A program made the position numbers and the translations under genes. The notes beneath the pieces were generated by a model that made no database searches, was not told the DNA's origin, and worked only from the letters and a program-made list of their open reading frames with translations. Shown in pieces: positions 18,233-27,223 of a DNA stretch of 64,000 nt (positions are counted from its first letter, which is position 1; every line of letters starts with the position of its first letter). The stretch lies in assembly GCF_011043775.1 (NCBI RefSeq), contig NZ_JAAKXY010000006.1:420792-484791 (forward strand). Direction: 5' to 3'. The stretch is from Natronolimnobius sp. AArcel1. GTDB taxonomy: Archaea > Halobacteriota > Halobacteria > Halobacteriales > Natrialbaceae.

Positions 18233-19965
18233 TATGCAGCCACCTCCGTTCCCGCAACGATTCCCTCAACGAGCTCGTAAAAGCCCATGTAGTCGGGGGC
18301 GATACCGAAGATGAGCATCAGCGTAGCCGTCGTCATCAGTGGAACGAGCATCAGGAGTGTCGTTTCGCCGCCACGCAGGTTGGAGCGCTGCCACCCGTCG
18401 GCAGGCGGGAGTTGTTCGTGACCGTGGTGGCCGTGGTCCTCGTGTTCATCGTGGTCTTCGTGTGCGTCGTCGTGGTCGTCACCATCGTGACCGTCGTGGT
18501 CGTCATCGCGCGTGCCACCATCTGGGCGGTACGCTCGCTCGCCCGGCTGACCGCCGAACGGATTGTCGAGCACTGGCTTTTCGCCGGCCTGGTCCTCGGA
18601 TTCGAAAAAGGCCGTGTAGATAATTGGCCAGAAGTACGCCACGTTGAGCGCACCAGAGAGGATGAGCACCGGGACGACAAGGACGTACGCGCCGCCGGCT
18701 TCGACGCCGCCGGCCATGATATTCCACTTGCTGATGAAACCGGCCATCAGCGGAATCCCGGCCATACTGAAGCTCGCGACGGTAAACGCACTCATCGTAA
18801 TCGGCATTCGCTTCCCGATGCCTGCCATCTCGCTGATGTACTTGACATCGAGTTCGACGTACAGCGCTCCGGCACAGAGGAACAGCGTCAGCTTCGCGAA
18901 TGCGTGTGCTGGAATATGGAGCAATCCGCCTAACAGCCCCATCTGGGTCAGTAACGATAGTCCAAGTACGATGTACGAGAGCTGTGCAATCGTCGAATAG
19001 GCAAGTCGCGCTTTCAGGTTATCCTGGCGCAACGCGAACAGACTCGAGATAATGATCGTCGTCGCAGCGAGGATTGTCAGCGGGATAGCAATCCCAAGAT
19101 CGGTGACGACCTCCGGACCGAAGACATCGATGACGGTTCGGGCGATACCGAACGCACCGGCTTTGACGACGGCGACTGCGTGGAGCAGACCCGAGACGGG
19201 CGTTGGTGCAACCATCGCGCTTGGCAGCCACGCATGGACTGGCATAACACCGGCTTTCACGGCGAATCCGCCGGCGAGCAGGGCGAAGGCGGCGCGTGCA
19301 GCCCATGGATCGGAGGCTGCAACGTCGCCGATACCTTCGATGCCACCGCGGGTGAACGTGATGCTGCCCGTGAGCCAGAATACTGCCATCATTCCACCGA
19401 AGACCGCGAGTCCGCCCGTGAGCGCGTACGCGAGGTACTTGTAACCCGACGTACGGGCTTCCTCGGACTCGTCGTGAGCGACCAGCGGATACGTCGCAAG
19501 CGTCAGGATCTCGTAGAACACCAGCAGGACGAAGATGTTCGCAGCGAAGGCAATCCCGAGCGCCGCGCCAACGCTCAGACACAACATTGCGAAGAACCGC
19601 GTCTGGAACGGCTCGTGATGGCCGCGCATGTACCCGATGCTGTAGATCGCCGTCAGGACGTACAGCCCGCTCGAGACCAGCGCGAAGAGCATTCCGAGGC
19701 GGTCTGCGCGGAAGGTGAGGTCGATCCCCTCGACGAACGTCCCGAGGTGTGCCTCGTGGACGGTTCCGTTGAGAACGTCCGGGGCCATACTGAGTACGAT
19801 ACCGAACATGGCCAGACCCGCAAGCAGTGACCACGCCTCGCGGAGGTTCGGCCGGTTCTTCGAGAGGAAGATGAGGCCGACTGCAAGCAGCGGGATGAGC
19901 AACACCGCAACTGGACGGAACGAGGTTGTCGTCTCCGCGGTTGCGAGAACGGTTGGCTCAATCAT
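18232..19965 (-). CDS. Mrp antiporter subunit A/D-like protein (first D-type subunit)
   Basis: 577 aa, Proton_antipo_M family. Conserved Glu (FYEILTLATYP, E152) and Lys (KAGVMPVHAWLP, K237) are present. Near the C-terminus, between two membrane segments (about residues 485-525), lies a loop of almost only His, Asp, Gly and Glu (for example DDHDGHDGDDHDD and HEDHGHHGH), likely to bind divalent metal or buffer protons. The start at 19965 gives an 8-nt overlap with the mrpC stop (ATGATTGA); an in-frame start 27 nt upstream is less likely. With the two other D-type subunits and the DUF4040 protein it replaces the single long MrpA of bacteria. Confidence 0.9.
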   Translation of the reverse strand: MIEPTVLATAETTTSFRPVAVLLIPLLAVGLIFLSKNRPNLREAWSLLAGLAMFGIVLSMAPDVLNGTVHEAHLGTFVEGIDLTFRADRLGMLFALVSSGLYVLTAIYSIGYMRGHHEPFQTRFFAMLCLSVGAALGIAFAANIFVLLVFYEILTLATYPLVAHDESEEARTSGYKYLAYALTGGLAVFGGMMAVFWLTGSITFTRGGIEGIGDVAASDPWAARAAFALLAGGFAVKAGVMPVHAWLPSAMVAPTPVSGLLHAVAVVKAGAFGIARTVIDVFGPEVVTDLGIAIPLTILAATTIIISSLFALRQDNLKARLAYSTIAQLSYIVLGLSLLTQMGLLGGLLHIPAHAFAKLTLFLCAGALYVELDVKYISEMAGIGKRMPITMSAFTVASFSMAGIPLMAGFISKWNIMAGGVEAGGAYVLVVPVLILSGALNVAYFWPIIYTAFFESEDQAGEKPVLDNPFGGQPGERAYRPDGGTRDDDHDGHDGDDHDDAHEDHDEHEDHGHHGHEQLPPADGWQRSNLRGGETTLLMLVPLMTTATLMLIFGIAPDYMGFYELVEGIVAGTEVAA

Positions 19966-20353
19966 CGCTGCCACCTCCAGTGGAGTCGTCATCGACTTCG
20001 TCAGCGGCGATCATCGCCTCGATTTCGCGGGCGTCAATCGTACCGAACTCCGAATGGAGTCGGATGACGAGCGCGAGCGCGAGTGCGGTCAGCGCCACCC
20101 CGACGACAATCGCCGTCAGCACGAGCACGTGCGTCAGCGGATTCGAGTGGGGTTCTTCGAAGCCGATAATCGGCGGCGTCGCCCCATCAACGTACCCGAT
20201 CGTCACCAGCATGAGGTAGACGGCGATCTGGGCGAAATTCAGCCCGATCACCTTCTTGATCAGGTTCCGACTGTCGATCATCATGTACACTCCGATCAGG
20301 AACAACGCGAACGATGTGAAATAGTAGTGATAGGCATCAATCTGTTCAATCAT
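19958..20353 (-). CDS. mrpC: Mrp antiporter subunit C (NuoK-like)
   Basis: 131 aa with three membrane segments, matching MrpC/NuoK. Signature text is YMMIDSRNLIKKVIGLNFAQ (about residues 19-38) and the ALTALALALVIRLH segment (about 92-105). A short acidic cytoplasmic tail follows (DEVDDDSTGG). It overlaps mrpB by 4 nt (ATGA) and the next gene by 8 nt. Confidence 0.95.
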   Translation of the reverse strand: MIEQIDAYHYYFTSFALFLIGVYMMIDSRNLIKKVIGLNFAQIAVYLMLVTIGYVDGATPPIIGFEEPHSNPLTHVLVLTAIVVGVALTALALALVIRLHSEFGTIDAREIEAMIAADEVDDDSTGGGSDD

Positions 20354-21012
20354 AGCGACTCACCTCCATCAGGCTCATCACCGACACCGGATGCAAGCCA
20401 GATCACGGCCCCGACGATGACGCCGCTGACGAGCGCGGCGATTGCAACTTCAACCAACTTGACCATGTCCTCGACCGAGAGTGGATACCCCTCGAGATCG
20501 AGCATGGCGTCACCGACAACGATTCCACTGAACGCAATACCGCCGAAGAGGCCAGCCCCGAGAACGAACAAACCGGCAAGTGCTCGTCCGTCAAGCCATT
20601 GGCGCGTCGGCTCGAAGCCAAACGAGAGCGCAATCAAGACGATGGCAGAAGCCATCACGACCCCGCCCTGGAACGCACCGCCGGGAAGGCTCGTCCCGAA
20701 CAGCGTGAGATAGATACCGAAGACGACAACGAACGGAGTCAGCATCCGTGCTGCGGTCTTGACGACTGGACTCTGCGTGACGACCGTCGGCGGATCATCA
20801 GCGATCTCCTCGAGATCCGGTTTGACTGTCGCATCTTCGGCCGCATCCTGTGCGCCCAAGTCGGGTTTCTCGGCGTCATCGGGCGTCTCCGATGCATAGC
20901 CGTGGATCTCTTCGTCACCGCTCGAGGCGTCGGCAAACGGTTCCTCGTCAGCGTCCTGTCCGCCATCGGCTTCGACGTCGGACGGGACGTCGTCGATATC
21001 GTCGTCCGTCAT
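20350..21012 (-). CDS. mrpB: Mrp antiporter subunit B (MnhB domain)
   Basis: 220 aa. An unusual acidic N-terminal extension of about 85 residues (Asp/Glu-rich, no hydrophobic stretch) precedes the MnhB domain. The domain starts at SPVVKTAARMLTPFVVVFGI and has four membrane segments, including the GTSLPGGAFQGGVV loop diagnostic of MrpB (about residues 109-122). It overlaps its neighbours by 4 nt on both sides. The extension is probably a halophilic surface adaptation. Confidence 0.94.
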   Translation of the reverse strand: MTDDDIDDVPSDVEADGGQDADEEPFADASSGDEEIHGYASETPDDAEKPDLGAQDAAEDATVKPDLEEIADDPPTVVTQSPVVKTAARMLTPFVVVFGIYLTLFGTSLPGGAFQGGVVMASAIVLIALSFGFEPTRQWLDGRALAGLFVLGAGLFGGIAFSGIVVGDAMLDLEGYPLSVEDMVKLVEVAIAALVSGVIVGAVIWLASGVGDEPDGGESL

Positions 21013-21659
21013 AGGATATCCTCCCGTTTGAGTACGATCAGAATGCTCACGGCCGCCGCGAAGGCGACGATGAGTTCACCCAGCGTGTCGAGTCCACGGT
21101 AGACAACGAGCACTGCAACGACAGCGTTGGGGAAGCCGGTATCTTCGAGCGTATTCTCGAGGTAGAACGCGTACGGTGTCGTGTCACCGCTTGCGTACTC
21201 CGTGGCAACGGCAGCGGTTTCGCCGATTGGATCGAGCGACAGGAACGTATAGCCAAGCGGGATGGCAAGCGCTGCGACGAGCAGGGCGGCCGGGAAGTTG
21301 AGCGGGTGGAAGCCACCCGAGCCGTCACCGGCCGTCTCGGTGCTGTCGGTGACGACATCGCCGCCGTCAGTTGTCGGGTTGGCCGTTTCGGCGGCTGAAA
21401 CGGTTTCGTCATCGTCACCAGAGGCCGAGATGCCGGTGGTTCGCTTCAAGGCGATCAGGAACAACACCGACGTAACGCCAGCGCCGACGGCTGCTTCGAT
21501 CAGCGCAACGTCAGGGGCAGCCAGCAGGACCCAAATCACCGCAATCGCGAGGGTTAGCCCTGCGAACGTGACGATTGTTCCGACTACGTCGCGTGCGAAC
21601 GCGACGTACAGCGCCGCGAGGATAACGAATCCAATCAGTCCGAGCTCGAGCCAGATCAT
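21009..21659 (-). CDS. DUF4040/MbhE-type subunit, equivalent to the MrpA C-terminus
   Basis: 216 aa. The first 75 residues are a DUF4040 (MbhD-like) domain with three membrane segments and LLAAPDVALIEAAVGAGVT (about residues 46-64). An acidic linker follows (about 78-115), then a MbhE-like part with two to three membrane segments. In bacterial Mrp this stretch is fused to the end of MrpA; here it is a separate gene, as usual for archaea. It has 4-nt overlaps with mrpG and mrpB. Confidence 0.92.
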   Translation of the reverse strand: MIWLELGLIGFVILAALYVAFARDVVGTIVTFAGLTLAIAVIWVLLAAPDVALIEAAVGAGVTSVLFLIALKRTTGISASGDDDETVSAAETANPTTDGGDVVTDSTETAGDGSGGFHPLNFPAALLVAALAIPLGYTFLSLDPIGETAAVATEYASGDTTPYAFYLENTLEDTGFPNAVVAVLVVYRGLDTLGELIVAFAAAVSILIVLKREDIL

Positions 21660-21979
21660 TGTGAGTCCTCCGTGTTATCGTCAGTTGTCCAGACATCGAT
21701 TCCCTGGCTGTAGGCGGCGCGAGTAATTGCGTGGGCTGCTGTGGGGTTCGTGTAGTAGATGAACACGATGAGCAACAGCGCACGTAGGACTTCGCCGGAC
21801 GTGCCGAAGTAGACGGCAACGCCGAGGATTGCAAAGCCTGCGCCGAGGGTGTCTGCTTTCGTCGCTGCGTGTGAACGGGTGTAGACATCAGGCAGGCGGA
21901 TCATCCCGACGGCCGCAACGAACGTGAAGAAGACGCCGATTGCGACGAACAGGACGATCAGGGCAGTAACCAACGTCAT
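21656..21979 (-). CDS. mrpG: Mrp antiporter subunit G
   Basis: 107 aa, three membrane segments. Signature text: VGMIRLPDVYTRSHAATKADTL begins near residue 24 and is diagnostic of MnhG/PhaG proteins. ATGA overlaps with mrpF and with the DUF4040 gene show tight translational coupling. Confidence 0.95.
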   Translation of the reverse strand: MTLVTALIVLFVAIGVFFTFVAAVGMIRLPDVYTRSHAATKADTLGAGFAILGVAVYFGTSGEVLRALLLIVFIYYTNPTAAHAITRAAYSQGIDVWTTDDNTEDSQ

Positions 21980-22260
21980 CGCCAGTCAACCTCCCCGCTT
22001 CGGTAGGTAAAGCGACCGACCACGAGGCTCAACACGAAGTTGAGCAAGGCGTAGACGATCGCGATATCCAGATACTCTGGTCGGTCGAGTCCAGCCGCGA
22101 TCAACGCCAGCACGATCACGATGCTCGTTCCGATGACGTTGATTGCAACGACTCGATCGTGTGTCGTCGGTCCGACCAGGACGCGATAGAGAACGATCAG
22201 TGTGAGTACAACGACAAACGCCGCTGCACCCAGCAACACGGTGTTGATAAATTCAGTCAT
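21976..22260 (-). CDS. mrpF: Mrp antiporter subunit F
   Basis: 94 aa, three membrane segments, with YRVLVGPTTHDRVVAINVIG (about residues 25-44) diagnostic of MnhF/PhaF. The start at 22260 gives the usual family length and an 8-nt overlap with the mrpE stop (ATGACTGA). Confidence 0.95.
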   Translation of the reverse strand: MTEFINTVLLGAAAFVVVLTLIVLYRVLVGPTTHDRVVAINVIGTSIVIVLALIAAGLDRPEYLDIAIVYALLNFVLSLVVGRFTYRSGEVDWR

Positions 22261-23434
22261 CCTGTGTGCCTCCGTCGGCGTGTCCATCAGTTCGGTCGGC
22301 GTCCGCCGCCGGGCCGAGCAGCGGTTCGTCGTCATTTCGCTCGCCGGGACTTGGGAGTTCGAGACCCTCGCGGCCGTAGAAGAGGTAGCGAACGGCTCGC
22401 TCGTGGACGCCGTCGACAACATCGTCTCGAGCGCCGGGTGTGAGTGAGTGGACGAGCAGGTGGTGGCCCTCTGCGTCGACCGTGAGCGTCCCGGGCGTGA
22501 GTGTGATGCTGTTTGCAAACGCCGTTACCGAGATACCATCGCTGACAGCGGCGTCGATCCGGTCGAGTCCTGGATCGATCGGCAACGAGGGGTGTAACAC
22601 GACGTAGGCAAACAGCACGTTCGCCTTGGTGATCTCCCAGAGCAGATAGGGGACGAACACCAGTCCACGCCCAACTGTTTGCAGCGCCGAGACCGGCTTT
22701 GGCGTCGTCTCAAAGGCAGCATTTCGAAGCAACGCTGCGGCAATGGCCGCTGCGACGACACCCGAAAAGAGCGCGAACGTGTACGTCGGGCCGCCGAGTG
22801 CGATGTAAAAGCCAAATGAAACGATGCCGATGATGCCGGCTCGAACGAGTTCGCCGTTGGTCGGCTGCCAGCCCGACGCCGAAACCGGGGCGCGCTCACA
22901 CTCGAGTGGCGTTCGAGCGAATGTCGATTCGATCGATTGCAGTGTCGGTGCCGTCGCGTCGATCGAGTAGTTCGGATCGAGAACGACTCGCTCGAGGCCG
23001 TGGTCGGCCGCGTACTCGACGAACAGTTCGATGTGGTCTGTTGGGCCGGCGACGTACCGGTCTGCACCGAGCAGCGCGGATTCCACACTGAGTGAATCCG
23101 GCCCTGCTTCGCGAGCACGTCGTGTCGCACGCTCGAGAACGTCCTCGTACTGATCTAGATCGTCCGTTGCGTGGTGACCCGAGACAGTGCATACGAGGTG
23201 GACTGGAGCCGGTGTGTCGCCCTCAGTTGCGACGCTGACTGCGTAGGAAACGGTCTCCTCGAGCGTCGCAGAGGGTGCGACCGGCACGAGAAGTCCGTCA
23301 GCCCCAGTCACATCGACCACCTCCGCGGTCGCTGTCGGCCGGCGCGGTATTCGGCCGCGTGCCAGCACCACCGAACTGCCGGACGGCCACCCGGCCAGAC
23401 AGCGGTGTACGCACTCGATTAGCCGCCACGGCAC
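22253..23434 (-). CDS. mrpE: Mrp antiporter subunit E with N-terminal extra domain
   Basis: 393 aa from GTG 23434, with an AGGAGG directly upstream. Residues about 47-175 form a soluble UspA-like domain (GLLVPVAPSATLEETVSYAV). The MnhE domain follows from about residue 200, with three membrane segments, the FVPYLLWEITKANVLFA stretch (about 270-286) and the ITLTPGTLTVD strand (about 325-335). The C-terminus is acidic. Bacterial MrpE has only the second domain; the fusion is common in haloarchaea. Translation may instead begin at a GTG near 23320 or 23311, just before the UspA-like domain. It is the first gene of the operon. Confidence 0.9.
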   Translation of the reverse strand: MPWRLIECVHRCLAGWPSGSSVVLARGRIPRRPTATAEVVDVTGADGLLVPVAPSATLEETVSYAVSVATEGDTPAPVHLVCTVSGHHATDDLDQYEDVLERATRRAREAGPDSLSVESALLGADRYVAGPTDHIELFVEYAADHGLERVVLDPNYSIDATAPTLQSIESTFARTPLECERAPVSASGWQPTNGELVRAGIIGIVSFGFYIALGGPTYTFALFSGVVAAAIAAALLRNAAFETTPKPVSALQTVGRGLVFVPYLLWEITKANVLFAYVVLHPSLPIDPGLDRIDAAVSDGISVTAFANSITLTPGTLTVDAEGHHLLVHSLTPGARDDVVDGVHERAVRYLFYGREGLELPSPGERNDDEPLLGPAADADRTDGHADGGTQDD

Positions 23435-23803
23435 ATCCCTCCTGGTGACCGTCGTTGGATACTCATGACTCGTGTTGTTAGTCGACTCAAGCGGTAGCCG
23501 TAGGAAAACTATTTCGCTATTCGATAGATGTTCCAGACCGCGAATAGATATTTTATAATAAATAATTTATCCAAACAACCGGAGATTTATTTGTCGAAAC
23601 AATTGACGAACATTCGATTCCTGTCTCGCTCCCGTGCCGTCTCGAGGCTTTCAATCGGGAGTTCTCTCTCAATTTCATTTGTGATTTCCCGAAAATAGCA
23701 CGCATGGAGGGAGGAATCGAAGGAATTGTTATCTGTTCGTCAATATTGGTGTCGGCGACCCGCTCCGAGTCGTTTACGTACCGGCCACCCGCACGGATGA
23801 CAT
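23435..23803. other. Divergent AT-rich region between mrpE and pyrD
   Basis: About 370 bp, clearly lower GC than the surroundings around 23515-23600. It holds the putative mrp promoter. An AT-rich 50-codon minus-strand frame (ATG near 23704) has no support. Nothing else was seen. Confidence 0.45.
23548..23570 (-). promoter_or_regulatory. Probable promoter of the Mrp operon
   Basis: On the minus strand an AT-only stretch (contains TTATTATAAAATAT) is the strongest TATA-like sequence near the operon, about 115 nt before mrpE. It implies a leader of roughly 90 nt that includes a 15-codon frame (ATG at 23465). Confidence 0.5.
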
Positions 23804-24874
23804 ATGACGCTGTATTCGCGGGTGCGCCCCTTCGCATTCCAACTCCCTGCCGAGACGGCTCACGATCTCGGCAAGCGAACGCTTCGGGCAGCCCAATCGA
23901 CGTGGCCGACGCGAGCGGCGTTATCGGCTGCGTACCAGTACGAGCATCCAGCACTCGAGGTCGACCTGTTCGACACTACCTTCCCGAACCCCGTTGGTGT
24001 CGCTGCGGGCTTCGATAAGAACGCCGAAGTCACCCACGCACTCCGTGCACTCGGCTTTGGATTCGCCGAAATCGGGACTGTTACGCCCCATCCACAGTCT
24101 GGCAACGACCGCCCGCGGCTGTTCCGCCTCCGCGACGACGAGGGGATGATCAACCGGATGGGCTTCAACGGCCAGGGCATGACGCAGGTTCGAGACCGAC
24201 TCGAGGCCGATGGGACGCCCAGTTTCCCGCTCGGCGTCAACATCGGGAAAATGAACGTCTCGACCGAACGCGAAGCCATCGAAGACTATCGGCGCGTGTT
24301 CACTCGCCTCTCGCCATTTGCGGACTACGTTGTCGTCAACGTCTCCTGTCCGAACACGCCCGATGAGTTCGATGAAACCTCTCCCGAGCACCTTCGGACA
24401 ATCTTCGAAACGCTCGAGGACGAGGCTCACACAGACGTGCCGATGCTGGTCAAAATCGGGCCGGACGAACCCGCCGATGCTGTGCTCGAACTCGTCGATA
24501 TCGTGCAGGAACTCGGCCTCGACGGAATCGTCGCAACGAACACCTCGACCAGTCGTGATGGCCTCGAGTCGCCCAACCGCGAAGAGTGGGGCGGCCTGAG
24601 CGGGAAGCCGGTCGAAGACCGCTCGACTGACGTGATCCGCTCTATCACCGAACACACCGACGGCGACCTGCCGATCATCGGCGTCGGCGGCGTCGACTCA
24701 CCCGTAAGCGCCTACCGAAAAATCCGCGCCGGCGCATCGCTCGTGCAACTCTACACCGGCTTTGTCTATCAGGGGCCGTCGACGGCGAAACGGATCAATC
24801 GCGGACTGGTCGCACTCCTCAAGCGTGACGGCTTTGACTCGGTTGAAGACGCCGTTGGTGCTGACCTCGAGTGA
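23804..24874 (+). CDS. pyrD: Dihydroorotate dehydrogenase, class 2 (quinone)
   Basis: 356 aa. It oxidises dihydroorotate to orotate in pyrimidine synthesis and passes electrons to quinone at the membrane. Seen: an N-terminal helical extension typical of class 2 (residues 1-45), FPNPVGVAAGFDKNAE (60-75), the FMN-site text MGFNGQGM (119-126), the catalytic base Ser in VVVNVSCPNTP (S181), and the phosphate-binding GVGGVDS and QLYTGFVYQGP near the C-terminus. pyrC lies 0.9 kb downstream on the other strand. Confidence 0.96.
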   Translation: MTLYSRVRPFAFQLPAETAHDLGKRTLRAAQSTWPTRAALSAAYQYEHPALEVDLFDTTFPNPVGVAAGFDKNAEVTHALRALGFGFAEIGTVTPHPQSGNDRPRLFRLRDDEGMINRMGFNGQGMTQVRDRLEADGTPSFPLGVNIGKMNVSTEREAIEDYRRVFTRLSPFADYVVVNVSCPNTPDEFDETSPEHLRTIFETLEDEAHTDVPMLVKIGPDEPADAVLELVDIVQELGLDGIVATNTSTSRDGLESPNREEWGGLSGKPVEDRSTDVIRSITEHTDGDLPIIGVGGVDSPVSAYRKIRAGASLVQLYTGFVYQGPSTAKRINRGLVALLKRDGFDSVEDAVGADLE

Positions 24875-25025
24875 CCGCGAGCATGGTACTGTCGAGCGGT
24901 AGTGTTGCGGCCCCTGTGTAGCGATAACGAAGCCGAGGTGCGCGGGTTTTGCGCCTCGTCACGTCGGAGATGTCTCACTCCAATTCGGCGTTACAGCTAT
25001 TACATTCCGTTACATAGCGACTGGT

Positions 25026-25385
25026 ATGCCCATCGACATCGAGCAGTTCGAGGAGGACCCGGTGCAAACGCTTCGAGCGAGCGGGCAAACAAACGCGGAG
25101 GAAATCCTCACGTTCCTCTCAACGTCACCGGATCAAGCATTCACGCCGAAAGAAATCCACGAAGCAACCGATGTTGCACGTGGGAGCGTTGGCGTCGTCC
25201 TCTCTCGATTAGAAGAACGTGGACTCGTTCGCCACCGTGGCGAGTACTGGGCAATTGCCGATACCGAAGACATCGAGAAGACACTCAGTGCGATGGCAAC
25301 CGCTCGTGCAGCGACTGATCGACTCGGTCCGGAAGACCCTGACGAATGGGGTCCCGGTGTAGAGACACCCACCGAGGACGAGTAG
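25026..25385 (+). CDS. Winged-helix protein, probable antitoxin of the MazF-like toxin
   Basis: 119 aa. A MarR-like winged helix covers about residues 20-80 (NAEEILTFLSTSPDQAFTP, then DVARGSVGVVLSRLEERGLV as the recognition helix and wing). The tail is acidic and disordered (ending VETPTEDE). The toxin gene starts at the base after its TAG, so the pair is an operon. In type II systems the first gene is usually the antitoxin, which both represses the operon and binds the toxin through its tail. That role is inferred here. Confidence 0.8.
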   Translation: MPIDIEQFEEDPVQTLRASGQTNAEEILTFLSTSPDQAFTPKEIHEATDVARGSVGVVLSRLEERGLVRHRGEYWAIADTEDIEKTLSAMATARAATDRLGPEDPDEWGPGVETPTEDE

Positions 25386-25715
25386 ATGGCTGTCACGCAA
25401 GGAGATGTCTGGCGGGGTCCAGCACCACACAAATCCGCTTCCGCATACCGGCCGTGGCTCGTCGTAAGCAACACGATACATCCATTTTCGGATGAAGAGT
25501 GTCTCACCGTCGGAATGACGACCCAGAGCCATCCCAATGGAATCGCTGTTCCTGCTGACGCATGGGTTCAAGCTGGCTCGAAAAAAGACGCCTACATCTC
25601 TCCCTGGTACGTGACGACGATCAAACATCGAGACCTCGAGAATCAGCAAGGGACGCTCGATACCTCCCTTGTTGTCGATGCTACCGACGCACTGTCTGAG
25701 TATACGTCACTGTAA
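25386..25715 (+). CDS. PemK/MazF-like toxin
   Basis: 109 aa. Family features: TQGDVWRGPAP at the N-terminus, then RPWLVVSNTIHPF (about residues 24-36; usual form RP.lVvs), a VGMTTQSHP strand, and HRDLENQQGTLD corresponding to the conserved C-terminal part. Known MazF/PemK enzymes are sequence-specific mRNA endonucleases that stop translation. Its partner is a winged-helix protein rather than the AbrB-like antitoxin common in bacteria. Confidence 0.8.
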   Translation: MAVTQGDVWRGPAPHKSASAYRPWLVVSNTIHPFSDEECLTVGMTTQSHPNGIAVPADAWVQAGSKKDAYISPWYVTTIKHRDLENQQGTLDTSLVVDATDALSEYTSL

Positions 25716-25743
25716 CTGGCCTGTATCGCGCGCGTATGAAACG

Positions 25744-27114
25744 CTACTCGTCGACGCGAACTCGAGTCCCGTACCCCGACTCGCCGACGACCTCGCCATC
25801 TTCGGCGACGAGTTCGCCGCGGACAACGGTTGCGACGGCTTTGCCCGTAAAGGACTCGCCGATAAACGGCGTTACACAGTTTTTCGAGTGGAGTTGGTCG
25901 GCATCTTCAAGCGTCCACTCGAGGTCCGGATCGACGATGGTGAAATCGGCGTCGGTGCCGACTTGGAGCGAGCCTTTCTGTGGGTACATCCCCCAGACCT
26001 GTGCCGGCCGGGTCGAGTGGCGATAGACCCACTCCTCGAGCGTGAGTCGTCCTTCGTTGACGAACGTGAGCAGAGCAGGGACTTCGGTCTCGAGGCCGAC
26101 GAAGCCCGAAATCGCGTCCCAGGTGTTTCCGAACGGATCATCGACTTTCTTTTCCTCTGGTGTGTGTGGTGCGTGGTCCGTCGCGATGCAGTCGATTGCG
26201 CTCTCATCAATGCCGACCTCCCAGAGGGTTTCACGTTCCTGGGCATCGCGAATCGGCGGTTGAATTCTGGCTGGATTCCCTTTCTCGCGCATGACTTCCT
26301 CGGTGAACCAGAGGTAGTGTGGGCAAGTTTCAGCAGTCACGTCGACGCCGCGTTCTTTCCCGCGGGCAACGGCTTCTGCAGCAGACCCCGACGAAACGTG
26401 GTACATGTGGACTTTCGTCCCGGTCTGTTCGGCGAAGGTGATCATCCGCTCGACGGCTTCCTGTTCGGCGATCACAGGTCGGGAGTGGGAGTGATCGATA
26501 GGTTCGTTTCGACCCTCAGCCTGGAATTTTTCGGTGTAGTAGTCGATGATCTCGCCGTTTTCCTCGTGGAAGCCGAGTCGCTTGCCCGTCTGTGCAATTC
26601 GTTCCATTGCCTCGAGAATTTCGCCATCGTTCGGCGGCGGGACATCGCCCACGGTCGAGCCAAGGAAGATTTTGAACCCGAGCGCACCGGCCTCGTCGAT
26701 ATCGGGAATCAGATCGAGATTCTCGCTCGTGACGACCGCGTAGCTCTGGAAATCGACATGGGTGGACGCTTCGCCGCGCTCGAACTTGAGCTCGAGATGC
26801 TCGGGCCGGTCGATGACGGGATCGGTGTTTGGCATGCCGACAACGGTCGTCACACCGCCCGCAGCGGCCGCTCGAGTGGCGGACTCCCAGTCTTCTTTGT
26901 ACTCGAGGCCGGGTTCGCGGTTGTGGATGTGGCCGTCGATGATTCCGGGGACCAGGAGTGCGCCCTCGGCGTCGTAGACGCGCTCGGCGTCGGGAAGTTG
27001 CTCGTCGCGGCCGCGGGCGACGATGGTCCCGTTGTCGACGGCGACGCCCGTCTCGGGTTCGCGACCGGCAGGCGTCACGACGGTACAGTTGCGGACGACG
27101 AGATCGACAGTCAT
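25744..27114 (-). CDS. pyrC: Dihydroorotase (amidohydrolase family)
   Basis: 456 aa. The reaction is carbamoyl-aspartate to dihydroorotate in pyrimidine synthesis. Metal motifs: DGHIHNREPG (H62, H64), the Lys in GFKIFLGS that is carbamylated in the family, CPHYLWF, and CIATDHAPHTPEEK. Related allantoinases share much of this pattern, but the nearby pyrD favours dihydroorotase. The start may be ATG 27114 or the in-frame ATG 27120; a CTATAT box lies about 25 nt upstream, so the transcript is probably leaderless. Confidence 0.92.
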   Translation of the reverse strand: MTVDLVVRNCTVVTPAGREPETGVAVDNGTIVARGRDEQLPDAERVYDAEGALLVPGIIDGHIHNREPGLEYKEDWESATRAAAAGGVTTVVGMPNTDPVIDRPEHLELKFERGEASTHVDFQSYAVVTSENLDLIPDIDEAGALGFKIFLGSTVGDVPPPNDGEILEAMERIAQTGKRLGFHEENGEIIDYYTEKFQAEGRNEPIDHSHSRPVIAEQEAVERMITFAEQTGTKVHMYHVSSGSAAEAVARGKERGVDVTAETCPHYLWFTEEVMREKGNPARIQPPIRDAQERETLWEVGIDESAIDCIATDHAPHTPEEKKVDDPFGNTWDAISGFVGLETEVPALLTFVNEGRLTLEEWVYRHSTRPAQVWGMYPQKGSLQVGTDADFTIVDPDLEWTLEDADQLHSKNCVTPFIGESFTGKAVATVVRGELVAEDGEVVGESGYGTRVRVDE

Positions 27115-27223
27115 TGGCATGCGCTTGCCGAGGCGGGGGCATATAGCTTCTGTTGACTCGAGAGCGAATGCCGGTGACCCAAGTGGCCGTCTCTCGGGAT
27201 ATAAGCGGCTAATACTGTCCGGT

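Noticed and set aside
23553..23954. 133-codon minus-strand frame overlapping the pyrD start
   Set aside because: It runs antisense into pyrD, its composition is not haloarchaeal, and its end lies in the AT-rich mrp promoter.
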